64,000 bases of DNA from UBA8337 sp963932545 (GTDB lineage Bacteria; Pseudomonadota; Alphaproteobacteria; RS24), in NCBI GenBank assembly GCA_963932545.1, contig CAWVRH010000004.1, forward strand, positions 60,376 to 124,375, read 5' to 3'. Under the pieces are notes generated by a model. The model made no database searches, had not been told where the DNA came from, and worked only from the letters and a program-made list of their open reading frames with translations. This document shows, piece after piece, positions 51,623 through 61,192 of the stretch (position 1 is the first letter of the stretch; each line of letters begins with the position of its first letter). A program made the position numbers and the translations under genes.

Positions 51623-52399
51623 GTGGCTGGTAAAAGTAACGCAGAAGGTGGCGCTGGCATCGATCCGATGCATCAGTTTGAAGTGCACCCCATTATTGAG
51701 CTTCCGACCATTGCTGGTGTTGATACCTCGTTTACCAATGCCTCCCTTTGGATGGTATTGGCGATCGGTCTTTCTAGTTTGTTTTTAATCGCTGCTTCGC
51801 GCCGCACGTCCATCGTGCCAGGCCGCCTGCAGCTGATGGGCGAGATGTCTTACAGCTTCGTCGCCAATATGGTGAAAGAAAATGTCGGTACGGAAGGTAT
51901 GAAATACTTCCCGTTCATCTTCTCTCTCTTTGTGTTCATTTTATTTTGCAACATGCTCGGCATGCTGCCCTACAGCTTTACCGTGACCAGTCACCTGATT
52001 GTGACTTTCGCGCTGGCCGCGACCGTGTTCCTTTTGGTGACTTTGGTTGGCTTTGCGCGCCACGGCGTTAGCTTTTTGAAACTGTTTGTGCCGTCGGGCA
52101 TTCCGGTTGTTTTGCTGCCGCTTTTGGTAGTGATTGAAGTTATTTCTTATCTGACACGCCCTGTTAGCCTGTCCGTTCGTTTGTTCGGCAATATGATGGC
52201 TGGCCATACGATGCTTAAAATCTTTGGTGGCTTTGTGGTTGGCTTGAGTTCAGCTGGCCTCATTCCGTTGGCGATTGCGCCGTTTGCCTTAATGGTGGCG
52301 TTTACTGGTTTGGAATTATTGATCGCGGGGCTTCAAGCCTATGTGTTCACCATTCTGACTTGTATTTATCTCAACGAAGCCATTCATATGGATCACTAA
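51623..52399 (+). CDS. atpB: ATP synthase F0 subunit a
   Basis: 258-aa proton-channel subunit with five to six membrane helices. The essential Arg lies in the helix SVRLFGNMMAGHTMLK, and MLGMLPYSFTVTSHLIVTFALA and IAGLQAYVFTILTCIYLNEAIHMDH are also typical. The start is GTG with GAGGAG 6 nt upstream; both overlap the region of the atpI stop. Confidence 0.96.
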   Translation: MAGKSNAEGGAGIDPMHQFEVHPIIELPTIAGVDTSFTNASLWMVLAIGLSSLFLIAASRRTSIVPGRLQLMGEMSYSFVANMVKENVGTEGMKYFPFIFSLFVFILFCNMLGMLPYSFTVTSHLIVTFALAATVFLLVTLVGFARHGVSFLKLFVPSGIPVVLLPLLVVIEVISYLTRPVSLSVRLFGNMMAGHTMLKIFGGFVVGLSSAGLIPLAIAPFALMVAFTGLELLIAGLQAYVFTILTCIYLNEAIHMDH

Positions 52400-52464
52400 A
52401 TTTGAACCTTTACGACTAAATTAACCACCTAACTACGCCTACGGGCAAAATGGAGACTAAGATC

Positions 52465-52692
52465 ATGGAAGCAGAAGCAGCAAAATATATTGGCGCAGGT
52501 ATCGCATGTATCGCTCTAGCTGGAGCGGGCATCTCAATCGGTACGATTTTTGGTAATTATTTGGCAGGCGCCTTGCGCAATCCAAGTGCAGCCCAGGGTC
52601 AGTTCCCGAACCTCCTGCTCGGCTTTGCCCTTGCAGAAGCCACAGGCCTATTTGGTCTGATTATCGCTCTTATCTTGCTGTTTGTTGTCTAA
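52465..52692 (+). CDS. atpE: ATP synthase F0 subunit c
   Basis: 75-aa hairpin of two membrane helices forming the rotor ring. MEAEAAKYIGAGIACIALAGAGISIG is the usual alphaproteobacterial start, RNPSAAQGQ forms the polar loop, and the proton-binding acid is in FALAEATGLFGLIIALILL (Glu). ATG 52465 is preferred to the ATG at 52450 because GGAG lies 9 nt before it and the length then matches the family. Confidence 0.96.
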   Translation: MEAEAAKYIGAGIACIALAGAGISIGTIFGNYLAGALRNPSAAQGQFPNLLLGFALAEATGLFGLIIALILLFVV

Positions 52693-52696
52693 TCAA

Positions 52697-52729
52697 CAAA
52701 CCTCAAGTTTGAACGTTAAGTTAACTTAA
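52697..52729 (+). promoter_or_regulatory. Two inverted repeats between atpE and atpF'
   Basis: CAAAC-CTCAA-GTTTG (52697-52711) and the perfect 14-bp palindrome TTAAGTTAACTTAA (52716-52729) lie just after atpE. They may be RNA hairpins protecting the atpE message, which is needed in excess, or a protein site. Confidence 0.4.
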
Positions 52730-52747
52730 AAGCCCAGGAGGCCGCCA

Positions 52748-53257
52748 ATGCCACAGCTTGACCCAAGCAGTTTTGGCTCCCAGCTATTTTGGCTGGCGAT
52801 TTGTTTTGTCACTCTTTATCTGGTGATGGCAGTTGTTGTGCTGCCGCGTATCACCAGAACTTTGGCGGCGCGAGCTGACCAAATGGAAGGCGATTTGGCT
52901 CAGGCCGAAGCCTTGCGCGACAAAGCAGAAACGGCTCTTGCGGCCTATGAAGATGCTCTAGCCCAGGCGCGCACCCGCGCGCTGGGGCTGGCGCAAGACA
53001 TGCGGGCCGAGGTGCAAGCCGAGACCGAGCGTCAAAAAGGCGAGCTAGATGCTAGCCTCGCCAAAGCTGCCAAAGCGGCAGATGTTCGCCTCGAAGCGGC
53101 TCGCATCAAAGCTATGGAAGGCTTGCAAAACGCCGCCCAAGATATCGTGGCTGACGTGATGTCAGCGATCGGTGTCGAACAGGCGGACGAAAAAGCGGTT
53201 GCCAAAGCGGTAACGCAAGCATTTTCCTCTACCTCTGATACAGTTAAAGCAGGATAA
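52748..53257 (+). CDS. atpF2: ATP synthase F0 subunit b'
   Basis: 169 aa. N-terminal membrane helix (LFWLAICFVTLYLVMAVVVLPRI) followed by a long Ala/Glu-rich stator helix. The pair of b-type genes (b' then b) is typical of alphaproteobacteria and chloroplasts. CAGGAGG precedes the ATG. It is 5 bp upstream of atpF. Confidence 0.93.
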   Translation: MPQLDPSSFGSQLFWLAICFVTLYLVMAVVVLPRITRTLAARADQMEGDLAQAEALRDKAETALAAYEDALAQARTRALGLAQDMRAEVQAETERQKGELDASLAKAAKAADVRLEAARIKAMEGLQNAAQDIVADVMSAIGVEQADEKAVAKAVTQAFSSTSDTVKAG

Positions 53258-53262
53258 TTTTT

Positions 53263-53745
53263 ATGTTTGATGAAAGCTTTTTTGTCGCGCTCGCGTTTTT
53301 TACCGTTATCGGCGCCTTTGTTTATTTCGGCCTGCCGAAAAAACTGATGCAAGCTTTGGACGAGAAGTCCTCTGAAATTGCCGATGAATTAGAGCACGCT
53401 CGCACATTGCGCAACGAAGCTGAAAAAGTGCTGGCTGACTATGAAGCCCAGCGTAAGCAGGCTGAAAAGCAAGCGGAAGAAATTGTTTCGCAAGCCAAAC
53501 AATCGGCAGAGCGCACGGCAAGTGACGCGCGCGAAGCTATGCAAAGCGCCATGGAACGCCGCACAGCACAAGCCGAAAGCAAAATCAAGCGGGCCGAAGA
53601 GCTGTTGCAAAAAGAAGTGCGTGGCGCGATTTCCGGTTTGGCTGTCGCCGCTGCTGCCAACTTGGTAGCTTCGGGCCTGAGTGCTGCGGCTGCGAAAAAG
53701 CTGGTAGATGAAAACATCTCCGAGCTTGGGTCTCGCCTCAACTAA
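53263..53745 (+). CDS. atpF: ATP synthase F0 subunit b
   Basis: 160 aa. Membrane helix FFVALAFFTVIGAFVYFGLPKKL, then a coiled stator helix with DYEAQRKQAEKQAEEIVSQAK. It forms the peripheral stalk with b'. It is the last gene of this F0 cluster; the F1 genes are elsewhere. It is convergent with slt only 9 bp away and no terminator is visible between them. Confidence 0.94.
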   Translation: MFDESFFVALAFFTVIGAFVYFGLPKKLMQALDEKSSEIADELEHARTLRNEAEKVLADYEAQRKQAEKQAEEIVSQAKQSAERTASDAREAMQSAMERRTAQAESKIKRAEELLQKEVRGAISGLAVAAAANLVASGLSAAAAKKLVDENISELGSRLN

Positions 53746-53754
53746 ACCAAAAAG

Positions 53755-55548
53755 TTATTTTACGCTGGCTGGCGCCGTCGCTTGCAGCTGGTCTTGCGCG
53801 TGGTAACGCGGCCAGCTTTCGGCTGCCAATATGCGTTGGCTTATCGGCTCTTGGCGCAAGCGATCGCGATATATCCATAGGTTGCTCATTACTTTTTGAA
53901 CATAGTCTCGGGTTTCTGGGGCGGGCAGGCTTTCGATGAACAATAGCGGGTCGTTAACGCCTTTGAGTTCGCGGCGCCACCGCCGCACATTGCCGGGCCC
54001 CCCATTATAGGCGGCCAGCGCCAAGATGAGACTTTTATCAAAATATTGGTCGCCTAGCAGCATGCTTAAATAGCGATTGCCAATCTCTAGGTTCAGGTCG
54101 GCTTCTAGCAATTGATCTCGACCTGAGCGCCGAAACAGGCTGCGATCTCCGGTCACGAAAGCCGCCGTGCTCGGCATGATTTGCATCAAACCGCGCGCGC
54201 CAGCGTGAGATTTCGCCCGTGCCTTGAAACGACTTTCTTGGCGCACCAAAGCATGCACGAGGGCTGCATCCACTGTCTTTAGTTTTTGTTTATCGTTCGG
54301 CTTGGAGCTGGGCACGATATCCACAACCGGATAGCTGCTTTCATATAAAGGAAGCGGCAGGCCATTGGAGATACGCCCACCGAGGCGCGACGCCAGCGCT
54401 AATTGCACAGCGGGATACTTATTGTCGCGCGCAAAAGACAGCAGTGCGCGCGCATCTATCTCGCTCACTCTTTCTTGCAGGTAGAGTAATTCCAACTCGG
54501 CTAATTCTTCTTGATCGGCCTCGCGAAAGGCTTGTGCGCGCCGCACGGCCGGATGGGAGGTAAATAGGCTTCCGGTGTTTTCATCGGCGCGACGCCAGTC
54601 GATAATTAAGCCATTACGCATATGCTGCATGGCCAGAAGCGCATAGAAATTAGGCCCACTTCGGGCCGCCGAACGCAAATACAATTCGGCTTCTTGTATT
54701 TTGCCTTTATCTCGCAAACCGCGCGCCGTCCAATAAGAGGCCTTTGCCCGCAGCTTGGGGCTAGCGGTTCGGTTGAGCGCCAGTTTTTCAAAATGGCGGA
54801 TCGCTTGATCCAGTTTTCCCAATCGATAGGCCGCCAAGCCGACGTGCCAGTCTGACATTTGCACATGTTGACGCGACCGCGTGGCCTCGAGCGCCAGCTC
54901 TAAAGCTTGTGGCACTTTTCCTTCGATGTAATAGGAGCGCGCGATGAGAGATTTCAAAAAATCGGTCTCGGCGGGTTTTAGCCGAACGTCTTGCGCCGTT
55001 TGTTTTATATACTGAAGCGCTTGGGTTGGGCGCTCACGGCGCACCATAGAGCTGACTTCTTTTTTAATCCGCCGCGCGGTGCGGGTACGAAACAGGCTTT
55101 GGCCACGGCTCAGTTTTTCATTGAAATAAACCCGAGATGGCGGCCGCTTGGGCATGGAAACCCCGCGTGGTTTTCGCTTTTGCGCCAATTTATAAACCTG
55201 CCAAGCGCCTGGCTGGTCTGCGTAATTTTTCAACCAATCCCGCAACTCCGTCCAGCGCGCACGATAGGCGGTTGGGTGCATGTAGCGTTGGAACAAGACA
55301 TGCCCCATAAGGGTTGGTTTTTCCAACTGATTGATCAGGCGGTCGGCGCGTCGCCAGCTACCGGTTTTTTGCAGCTCGAAAATATTTTGATATAAAACGC
55401 TATCTGTAAGTTCGGCCGCAGCCTCAAAAGCTGGCCGAGGCGGGGGCGCAATCTTGGCCTCAACAGGCGAGCTGATGAAGCCCAATAGAACCAGTGCGGG
55501 CAGCAATCCGAGAGACGCCTGCGGCCATATGTTGCCTAGCGGTTTCAA
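53755..55548 (-). CDS. slt: Soluble lytic murein transglycosylase (Slt70-like)
   Basis: 597-aa periplasmic enzyme cleaving peptidoglycan glycan strands to 1,6-anhydro products. Signal peptide about 10-32, a large helical superhelix (U/L-domain) with TPR-like repeats, then the SLT domain with catalytic Glu in ALVRQESRFKARAKSHAGARGLMQIMPSTAAFV and the NRYLSMLLGDQYFDKSLILALAAYNGGPGNVRRW segment. The start overlaps the upstream UDG gene stop (ATGA). Confidence 0.93.
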   Translation of the reverse strand: MKPLGNIWPQASLGLLPALVLLGFISSPVEAKIAPPPRPAFEAAAELTDSVLYQNIFELQKTGSWRRADRLINQLEKPTLMGHVLFQRYMHPTAYRARWTELRDWLKNYADQPGAWQVYKLAQKRKPRGVSMPKRPPSRVYFNEKLSRGQSLFRTRTARRIKKEVSSMVRRERPTQALQYIKQTAQDVRLKPAETDFLKSLIARSYYIEGKVPQALELALEATRSRQHVQMSDWHVGLAAYRLGKLDQAIRHFEKLALNRTASPKLRAKASYWTARGLRDKGKIQEAELYLRSAARSGPNFYALLAMQHMRNGLIIDWRRADENTGSLFTSHPAVRRAQAFREADQEELAELELLYLQERVSEIDARALLSFARDNKYPAVQLALASRLGGRISNGLPLPLYESSYPVVDIVPSSKPNDKQKLKTVDAALVHALVRQESRFKARAKSHAGARGLMQIMPSTAAFVTGDRSLFRRSGRDQLLEADLNLEIGNRYLSMLLGDQYFDKSLILALAAYNGGPGNVRRWRRELKGVNDPLLFIESLPAPETRDYVQKVMSNLWIYRDRLRQEPISQRILAAESWPRYHAQDQLQATAPASVK

Positions 55549-56441
55549 GCGTTCACCAATTTAGATTTTAGCTCGCATAAATCAGACCAAACATCCGCTT
55601 TGGTTTCTGGCCGACGCACCACATAGGCGGGGTGCAGCATCGGCAAAGCTTTCAGCTGCAAGGTCTCCGGCTGATAAGTCTGCCATTGGCCCCGCAGTTT
55701 GGTAATGCCAACTTGCGTTCCTAGCAGCGTTTTGCTGGATATATTGCCAGCTAGCCATAAAATTTCAGGTTGAGCCAATTCGATGTGGCGCTCCACAAAA
55801 GGCTGGCAAATGGCAATCTCATCGGTTGATGGCGACCGGTTTCCCGGCGGCCGCCAAGGCACGATATTGGTGATATAAATATTCTCGTCGCGGCTAAGGC
55901 CAATAGAGGCCAGCATTTTGTCGAGCATTTGCCCCGCAGGCCCCACAAAGGGTTTGCCTTCTATGTCTTCTTCTTTGCCCGGGGCTTCGCCGATGAGCAT
56001 GACTTTGGAGCCGACGGTGCCGTCTTGAAACACGCAGCTTTTTGCGGTGGATTTTAACCCGCAAAGTTCGAAATTTTGTACCGCTTGGTTCAACTGTTCG
56101 AGCGTATCGGCTTCAGCCGCCGCTTTTTTTGCCATGGCGATAGCGTGTTTTATTTCGTTGCCGCCTGTGCTCGGGTTGGCAGGTTTGGCAATCGGCATCG
56201 CAGGCTTAACAATAGATGCGGGAGCCAGAGAGGCTTGCGGCGCTTCTTGCATCTGTGTGCTTTGGGGTGTGCTGGCGGACGGGGCGTGGGCTGGCGTCTC
56301 ACGAGGGCGCGCAATTTCTGGCGAAGCAACCGAGCCTTGCTGATAATAATGCACTGGCGCCTCGGCCAACACATCGGTGCAGCCTGCGTCCAGATGTTGG
56401 CGCAGCAAGTCGATAATTTGATGTTGGGTCAAGCCGGTCAT
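55545..56441 (-). CDS. Uracil-DNA glycosylase, family 4-like
   Basis: Removes uracil from DNA. With the start at 56441 the protein has 298 aa: a ~100-residue Pro/Ala-rich N-terminal region, then the catalytic domain with MLIGEAPGKEEDIEGKPFVGPAGQMLDKML, YITNIVPWRPPGNRSPS, CQPFVERHIELAQPEILWLAG and MLHPAYVVRRPETKADVW. Cys residues at ELCGLK and later positions may hold an Fe-S cluster as in family 4. An upstream ATG (56462) is possible. Coupled to slt by a 4-bp overlap. Confidence 0.88.
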   Translation of the reverse strand: MTGLTQHQIIDLLRQHLDAGCTDVLAEAPVHYYQQGSVASPEIARPRETPAHAPSASTPQSTQMQEAPQASLAPASIVKPAMPIAKPANPSTGGNEIKHAIAMAKKAAAEADTLEQLNQAVQNFELCGLKSTAKSCVFQDGTVGSKVMLIGEAPGKEEDIEGKPFVGPAGQMLDKMLASIGLSRDENIYITNIVPWRPPGNRSPSTDEIAICQPFVERHIELAQPEILWLAGNISSKTLLGTQVGITKLRGQWQTYQPETLQLKALPMLHPAYVVRRPETKADVWSDLCELKSKLVNA

Positions 56442-56728
56442 TGTCTGGCGGCAGCTCCTCATTATTAAGTTGTGACTAAGGTAAGCTGCTTCGTTCTCTT
56501 TGGCTGTTATAAAAAGGCTCTTTTTTCCAAATAGAATCCTGTCTCTAAAATACAACGACACTAAAATGACATAGGGTCGCATGGGCGCTCGCTGACTTGG
56601 GAGGGCGGCGGCGAAGGCCTATATAGAAGAGGTCTCGCGGCAATAAATTTTGTCATAACGGTGACGCAAGGCGGTTTTTCTGCTATAGAAAACGCCAAAT
56701 TAGCGACAGTTTTTAAACGGAGCATAAA

Positions 56729-58441
56729 ATGAGTGAATTGCCAGTAAATCAGGTCAACACGCGCCAAGGCTGGGCTTTGGCCCCCGAAGAACGCGAAGGC
56801 ATGGAATATGATGTGGTGATTGTTGGCGGCGGCCCTGCGGGTCTGTCGGCGGCGATTCGTTTGAAACAAATGGCGGCCGAAAAAGGCGAAGAGGTTTCAG
56901 TTTGTGTTCTGGAGAAGGGCTCTGAAATTGGCGCTCATATTCTTTCTGGCGCGGTTATTGATCCGGTCGGCATCGAGCGTTTGTTCCCCGATTGGAAAGC
57001 CATGGGTGCCCCGTTGGAAACAGAAGTGACGAGCGACCGTTTCTTGGTACTGGGCCCTGCGGGCTCTTTCCCGCTGCCAAACTTCATGTTGCCGCCTTTG
57101 ATGAAAAACCACGGCAATTATATCGCCAGCCTCGGCAATGTCGCGCGCTGGCTGGCCGAACAAGCCGAAGGCATGGGCGTGGAAATTTACCCGGGCTTTG
57201 CGGCGGCTGAATTACTGTTGGATAAAAACGGCGCGGTTCGTGGTGTGGCCACGGGCGATATGGGCGTTTCTAAAGAGGGCACCAAAAAAGATGGTTGGAT
57301 GCCGGGCATGGAATTGCTGGCGAAATATACTTTGCTCGGCGAAGGCGTGCGGGGCTCGCTTTCCAAAGCTGCCATCGCGCAATATGAGCTGGATAAAGAT
57401 AGCGACTATCAAAAATTTGGTCTGGGCATTAAAGAGCTATGGCAAATCGACCCTGCCCAGCACAAGCCGGGCTATGTGCAGCACACATTTGGCTGGCCGC
57501 TGGATAATAAAACGGGTGGGGGGTCGTGGATGTATCACTTTGGCGAGGGCCTCGTGTCGATCGGCTTTGTGACCCATTTGAATTATCAGAACCCGCATCT
57601 CTCGCCTTATGACGAATTTCAGCGCTTTAAAATGCACCCTGCCATCAAACCTGTTTTGCAGGGCGGCAAGCGCATTTCTTACGGCGCGCGCGCGATTACC
57701 GAAGGCGGTTATCAGTCGGTTCCAAAACTGGCTTTCCCCGGTGGCGCGCTTATTGGTTGCTCGGCTGGCTTTGTTAATCTGCCGCGTATTAAAGGCAGCC
57801 ATAACGCTATGGAAACCGGAATTATGGCGGCTGAAGCGGCTTTTGACGCGGTCACTTCGGGTCGCTCGCATGATGAGTTGGAAGCCTATCAAACCGCTTA
57901 TGACGGCTCGCGCGTTGCCAAAGAATTGTCGATGGTGCGCAATGTGAAGCCGCTGCTGACCAAATTCGGTACGGTTTTGGGCACGATTTTGGGCGGCGTA
58001 GAAATGTGGATGCGGACTTTGCGCATCGGCTTGCCGTTCACCATGCACCATACGAAGGCCGACCACGCGAGCTTGAAAAAAGCCTCTGAGTGCAAGCCCA
58101 TTGATTATCCAAAATATGACAATGAAGTGGCTTTCGATAAATTATCGTCGGTGTTCTTATCGGCCACCAACCATGAGGAAGACCAGCCCGCGCATTTGAC
58201 GCTGAAAGATGCGTCGGTGCCGATTGAGGTAAACTTGCGCGACTACGACGAGCCAGCGCAACGCTATTGCCCGGCAGGGGTTTATGAGATTGTGGCGGAA
58301 GAAAATGGCGACAATCCGCGTTTGCAAATCAATGCGCAAAACTGCGTGCATTGCAAAACCTGTGATATTAAATGCCCAAGTCAGAATATTAATTGGGTGG
58401 TGCCAGAGGGCGCAGGCGGGCCAAACTACCCGAATATGTAA
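56729..58441 (+). CDS. Electron transfer flavoprotein-ubiquinone oxidoreductase
   Basis: 570-aa membrane-associated enzyme passing electrons from ETF (reduced by acyl-CoA and other dehydrogenases) to ubiquinone. FAD-binding VVIVGGGPAGLSAAIRL at the N-terminus, EKGSEIGAHILSGAV, PNFMLPPLMKNHGNYI and the C-terminal [4Fe-4S] site NCVHCKTCDIKCPSQNINW. A weak GGAG precedes the ATG. It is the expected outlet for the ACAD11-like dehydrogenase in this window. Confidence 0.96.
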   Translation: MSELPVNQVNTRQGWALAPEEREGMEYDVVIVGGGPAGLSAAIRLKQMAAEKGEEVSVCVLEKGSEIGAHILSGAVIDPVGIERLFPDWKAMGAPLETEVTSDRFLVLGPAGSFPLPNFMLPPLMKNHGNYIASLGNVARWLAEQAEGMGVEIYPGFAAAELLLDKNGAVRGVATGDMGVSKEGTKKDGWMPGMELLAKYTLLGEGVRGSLSKAAIAQYELDKDSDYQKFGLGIKELWQIDPAQHKPGYVQHTFGWPLDNKTGGGSWMYHFGEGLVSIGFVTHLNYQNPHLSPYDEFQRFKMHPAIKPVLQGGKRISYGARAITEGGYQSVPKLAFPGGALIGCSAGFVNLPRIKGSHNAMETGIMAAEAAFDAVTSGRSHDELEAYQTAYDGSRVAKELSMVRNVKPLLTKFGTVLGTILGGVEMWMRTLRIGLPFTMHHTKADHASLKKASECKPIDYPKYDNEVAFDKLSSVFLSATNHEEDQPAHLTLKDASVPIEVNLRDYDEPAQRYCPAGVYEIVAEENGDNPRLQINAQNCVHCKTCDIKCPSQNINWVVPEGAGGPNYPNM

Positions 58442-58528
58442 GTCTGTCTCGCGTTTATAGCGCCTTGAGTTGCGCGCACGAGTGGTTACACTGATAGGTA
58501 ATCCAACACGCAGGAAGGTGGGATTTCT

Positions 58529-60277
58529 ATGAATTGGCGGCATGGCATTTTAATAGGTTTGGCTGGCGTAAGTGCGCTAGTGGCCTCGGGCGTTGTATAT
58601 ATATCGCAACGTGTCGATGCTTATATCGTCGAGCAAGGCGCTTCTGGGGCTTATCTTGCCGCCCGCCAAGCCACGCTTTCCAAAGATTCTGAAGCCGCGG
58701 GTGACTATTGGTCGATGGCGCTTTTGGCCCGACCCAATGACGAACGTTTGTTGCGCGAGGCTTTGCAGGCGCAAATTTTGGCAGGTCAAGTAAACGCGAG
58801 TGTTGCCACGGCGGAGCGAATTGTTGCTGGCAAACAAGAAAATCGCCAAGCCCGTCTTTTGCTGGCCATCGATGCGTTTAAACATAAAGATTATAAGGCT
58901 TCGCTCACCCATCTCGATGCGATGGAAAAGGGCCCTTTTGCGGAAATGCTGAACCCAAACATTCGGTTGTGGATTAGCGTAGCGCAAGGCGATGAGGCAG
59001 CCCGTGACCGTGCCATTCAAAAACTAGGTCGCGGCAGTGTTTTTTCAGCGGTGCCTTTATCGCAATCGGCGCGTGTGTTGGAGCTGAACGCAGAGCCCCA
59101 AAAAGCCCAACGATATTATCAAGATGCGGTGCGAGCTGGCGGCGCGCGCTATTTATTTTTCACGCTATCCTATGGCGAGTTTTTGCACCGCCAAGGCGAG
59201 ATTGAACGCGCCCGAAAATTATATGCGTTTTTCGCGTCGCAAAACCTAGACAATGCCTATATCAAAGCCGCGCAAACGCGCCTCGATTTCAACACCCCTG
59301 TGCCGCTCAGCACCAGCCCACAAACCGGACTGGCCAGCGCCTTTAGCGCCATTGCCGAGGCTATGGCCAATGAGCAGCGCATGGAATTGGCACTCGGTTT
59401 TTATCGCATGGCGCAGCATCTAACCCCTGAAAATGACCGCGTCTCTTTTGCGGTGGCCAGCTTGATGGGGCAGCGAGAGCGCTTTGTGCGGGCGGCCGAA
59501 GAGTTTGGTGCCATTTCAAGGGATGCGGTGTCTTATGCCGATGCGCAAATTCAACGTGCGCAAATGTTGTTTCAAGCCGGTGCCAGCGAGGCGGCGATTG
59601 CGGTCTTGTCGGCACAATCCAGAGCGATGCCGGATAATAGCGATATCTTCATTTCTCTGGGCGATTTATATCGCTCCGAACATCGTTTTGCGGAGGCTGA
59701 GACGGCCTATGACAAGGCGATTGAAATGGGCACGGGCGCGGCGCAAGATCCCAACCCACGCGATTGGTTTTTATATTTCGCGCGCGGCATGATGCGCGAA
59801 CGTCTGGGCACTTGGGGCATGGCCGAGCTAGATTTGCAGACCGCGCGCAAGCTCTCGGGCGATGAGCCTAATGTGCTGAATTATCTGGGGTATAGTTGGA
59901 TCAACCAAGGTATTTACTTGGATGAGGGACTGAAAATTATCCGCGAAGCGGTAACAAAAGAACCTAAGAACGGTGCTTTCGTGGATAGTTTGGGCTGGGC
60001 CCATTATCGCTTGGGAAATTACAAACAAGCCCTCATCTTGCTGGAACGCGCGTCGAAAATTGAAAGTGGAGACCCCGTTGTAACCGATCATTTGGGCGAT
60101 GCCCTATGGCGGGTTGGCCGCAAAGTCGAGGCGCGCTATCAGTGGCGCAAGGCCTTGGCCTTTGAGCCGAGCGCCGAAGACCGCGCCAAAATGGAAGACA
60201 AATTGCTCAAGGGTCTCGGCCCGCCGGAGAAGAAAAAACCCAAAGCGCACATGCCGCGCGGCGGCACGGCCATTTAA
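58529..60277 (+). CDS. TPR-repeat protein with N-terminal membrane anchor
   Basis: 582 aa. One membrane helix or signal (GILIGLAGVSALVASGVVYI, about 5-24) and then a long array of helical pairs consistent with tetratricopeptide repeats; the clearest are around 370-420 (SDIFISLGDLYRSEHRFAEAETAYDKAIEMG) and 475-540 (GAFVDSLGWAHYRLGNYKQALILLERASKIES, VVTDHLGDALWRVGRKVEARYQWRKAL). Such proteins act as periplasmic scaffolds. The start follows GGAAGGTGGG. Position between ETF-QO and ispE gives no specific function. Confidence 0.8.
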   Translation: MNWRHGILIGLAGVSALVASGVVYISQRVDAYIVEQGASGAYLAARQATLSKDSEAAGDYWSMALLARPNDERLLREALQAQILAGQVNASVATAERIVAGKQENRQARLLLAIDAFKHKDYKASLTHLDAMEKGPFAEMLNPNIRLWISVAQGDEAARDRAIQKLGRGSVFSAVPLSQSARVLELNAEPQKAQRYYQDAVRAGGARYLFFTLSYGEFLHRQGEIERARKLYAFFASQNLDNAYIKAAQTRLDFNTPVPLSTSPQTGLASAFSAIAEAMANEQRMELALGFYRMAQHLTPENDRVSFAVASLMGQRERFVRAAEEFGAISRDAVSYADAQIQRAQMLFQAGASEAAIAVLSAQSRAMPDNSDIFISLGDLYRSEHRFAEAETAYDKAIEMGTGAAQDPNPRDWFLYFARGMMRERLGTWGMAELDLQTARKLSGDEPNVLNYLGYSWINQGIYLDEGLKIIREAVTKEPKNGAFVDSLGWAHYRLGNYKQALILLERASKIESGDPVVTDHLGDALWRVGRKVEARYQWRKALAFEPSAEDRAKMEDKLLKGLGPPEKKKPKAHMPRGGTAI

Positions 60278-60289
60278 GGCGCTGCCCTT

Positions 60290-61192
60290 ATGGCCCCCTC
60301 AACCTTAAGCCTCACCGCGCCTGCGAAAATAAATTTAAGCCTGCGGGTGCGCGGCGAGACAGCCGATGGCTACCATGCCCTCGAGAGCCTTGTCGGGTTT
60401 TGTGACATTGGCGATCATTTGCATATGGAAAGCTGTGGGGGCTCGTCTAGCTTAGAAATCAAGGGCGCTTTTTCACACGCCTTGGAGGCGGCACCTAGCG
60501 AAGATAATTTAATCTGGCGCGCCTTAACCGCGCTCGAACAAGCTAGCGGGCGCGCGTTGCCCACTCGGTTGGTGTTGGAAAAAAACCTACCCGTTGCGGC
60601 AGGCCTGGGCGGTGGGTCAGCCGATGCGGCGGCGGCTTTGCGCGGGCTGATGCACTTACATAAGCTTGATTTAAACCCAGTCGATTTGGCCGAACTTGCG
60701 CTCCGCCTCGGTGCCGATGTCCCCGTCTGCTTGGCGAAAGAGCCCGCTTGGATGACGGGCATTGGCGAGGTTTTGACGCCTCTTACAGGTTTTCCAGCCG
60801 CCGATATCGTTCTGGTGAACCCTCATGTGGCGCTACCCACGGCGTCTGTATTTGCCAACCTGCGGCCTGTCGAAAAAATGCTGCCGCCACAGGAAATATC
60901 AAGCGGATGGCAAGGGCTCGATGATTTGTGTGGGTTTCTTGTTGAGCAGGGCAATGACCTGCAAGCGCCGGCAATATCTTTGGTGCCTGTGATTGAGCTT
61001 TGCCTATCGACGCTGCGCTCAAGTGGCGCGAGATATGTCGCCATGAGCGGCTCTGGCGCCAGTTGTTTTGCTTTATGTGAGGCCGGACAGGGCGCGGCCG
61101 TAGCGTCGGCCTATGGCGCGCGGCGGCGTGAAGATTGGGTTCAGGCAGGTCGATTAATAAGCGCGAGCGATACAAAAATCGACGAGGCGTAG
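60290..61192 (+). CDS. ispE: 4-diphosphocytidyl-2-C-methyl-D-erythritol kinase
   Basis: Fourth enzyme of the MEP pathway, ATP-dependent GHMP kinase. 300 aa with TAPAKINLSLRVRGETADGYHALESLV at the N-terminus (K13), the glycine-rich ATP loop PVAAGLGGGSADAAAALRGL (101-120), GADVPVCL and the C-terminal MSGSGASCFALCE. Starts 12 bp after the TPR gene. Its 3' end overlaps the convergent polyprenyl synthase gene by 39 bp. Confidence 0.95.
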   Translation: MAPSTLSLTAPAKINLSLRVRGETADGYHALESLVGFCDIGDHLHMESCGGSSSLEIKGAFSHALEAAPSEDNLIWRALTALEQASGRALPTRLVLEKNLPVAAGLGGGSADAAAALRGLMHLHKLDLNPVDLAELALRLGADVPVCLAKEPAWMTGIGEVLTPLTGFPAADIVLVNPHVALPTASVFANLRPVEKMLPPQEISSGWQGLDDLCGFLVEQGNDLQAPAISLVPVIELCLSTLRSSGARYVAMSGSGASCFALCEAGQGAAVASAYGARRREDWVQAGRLISASDTKIDEA

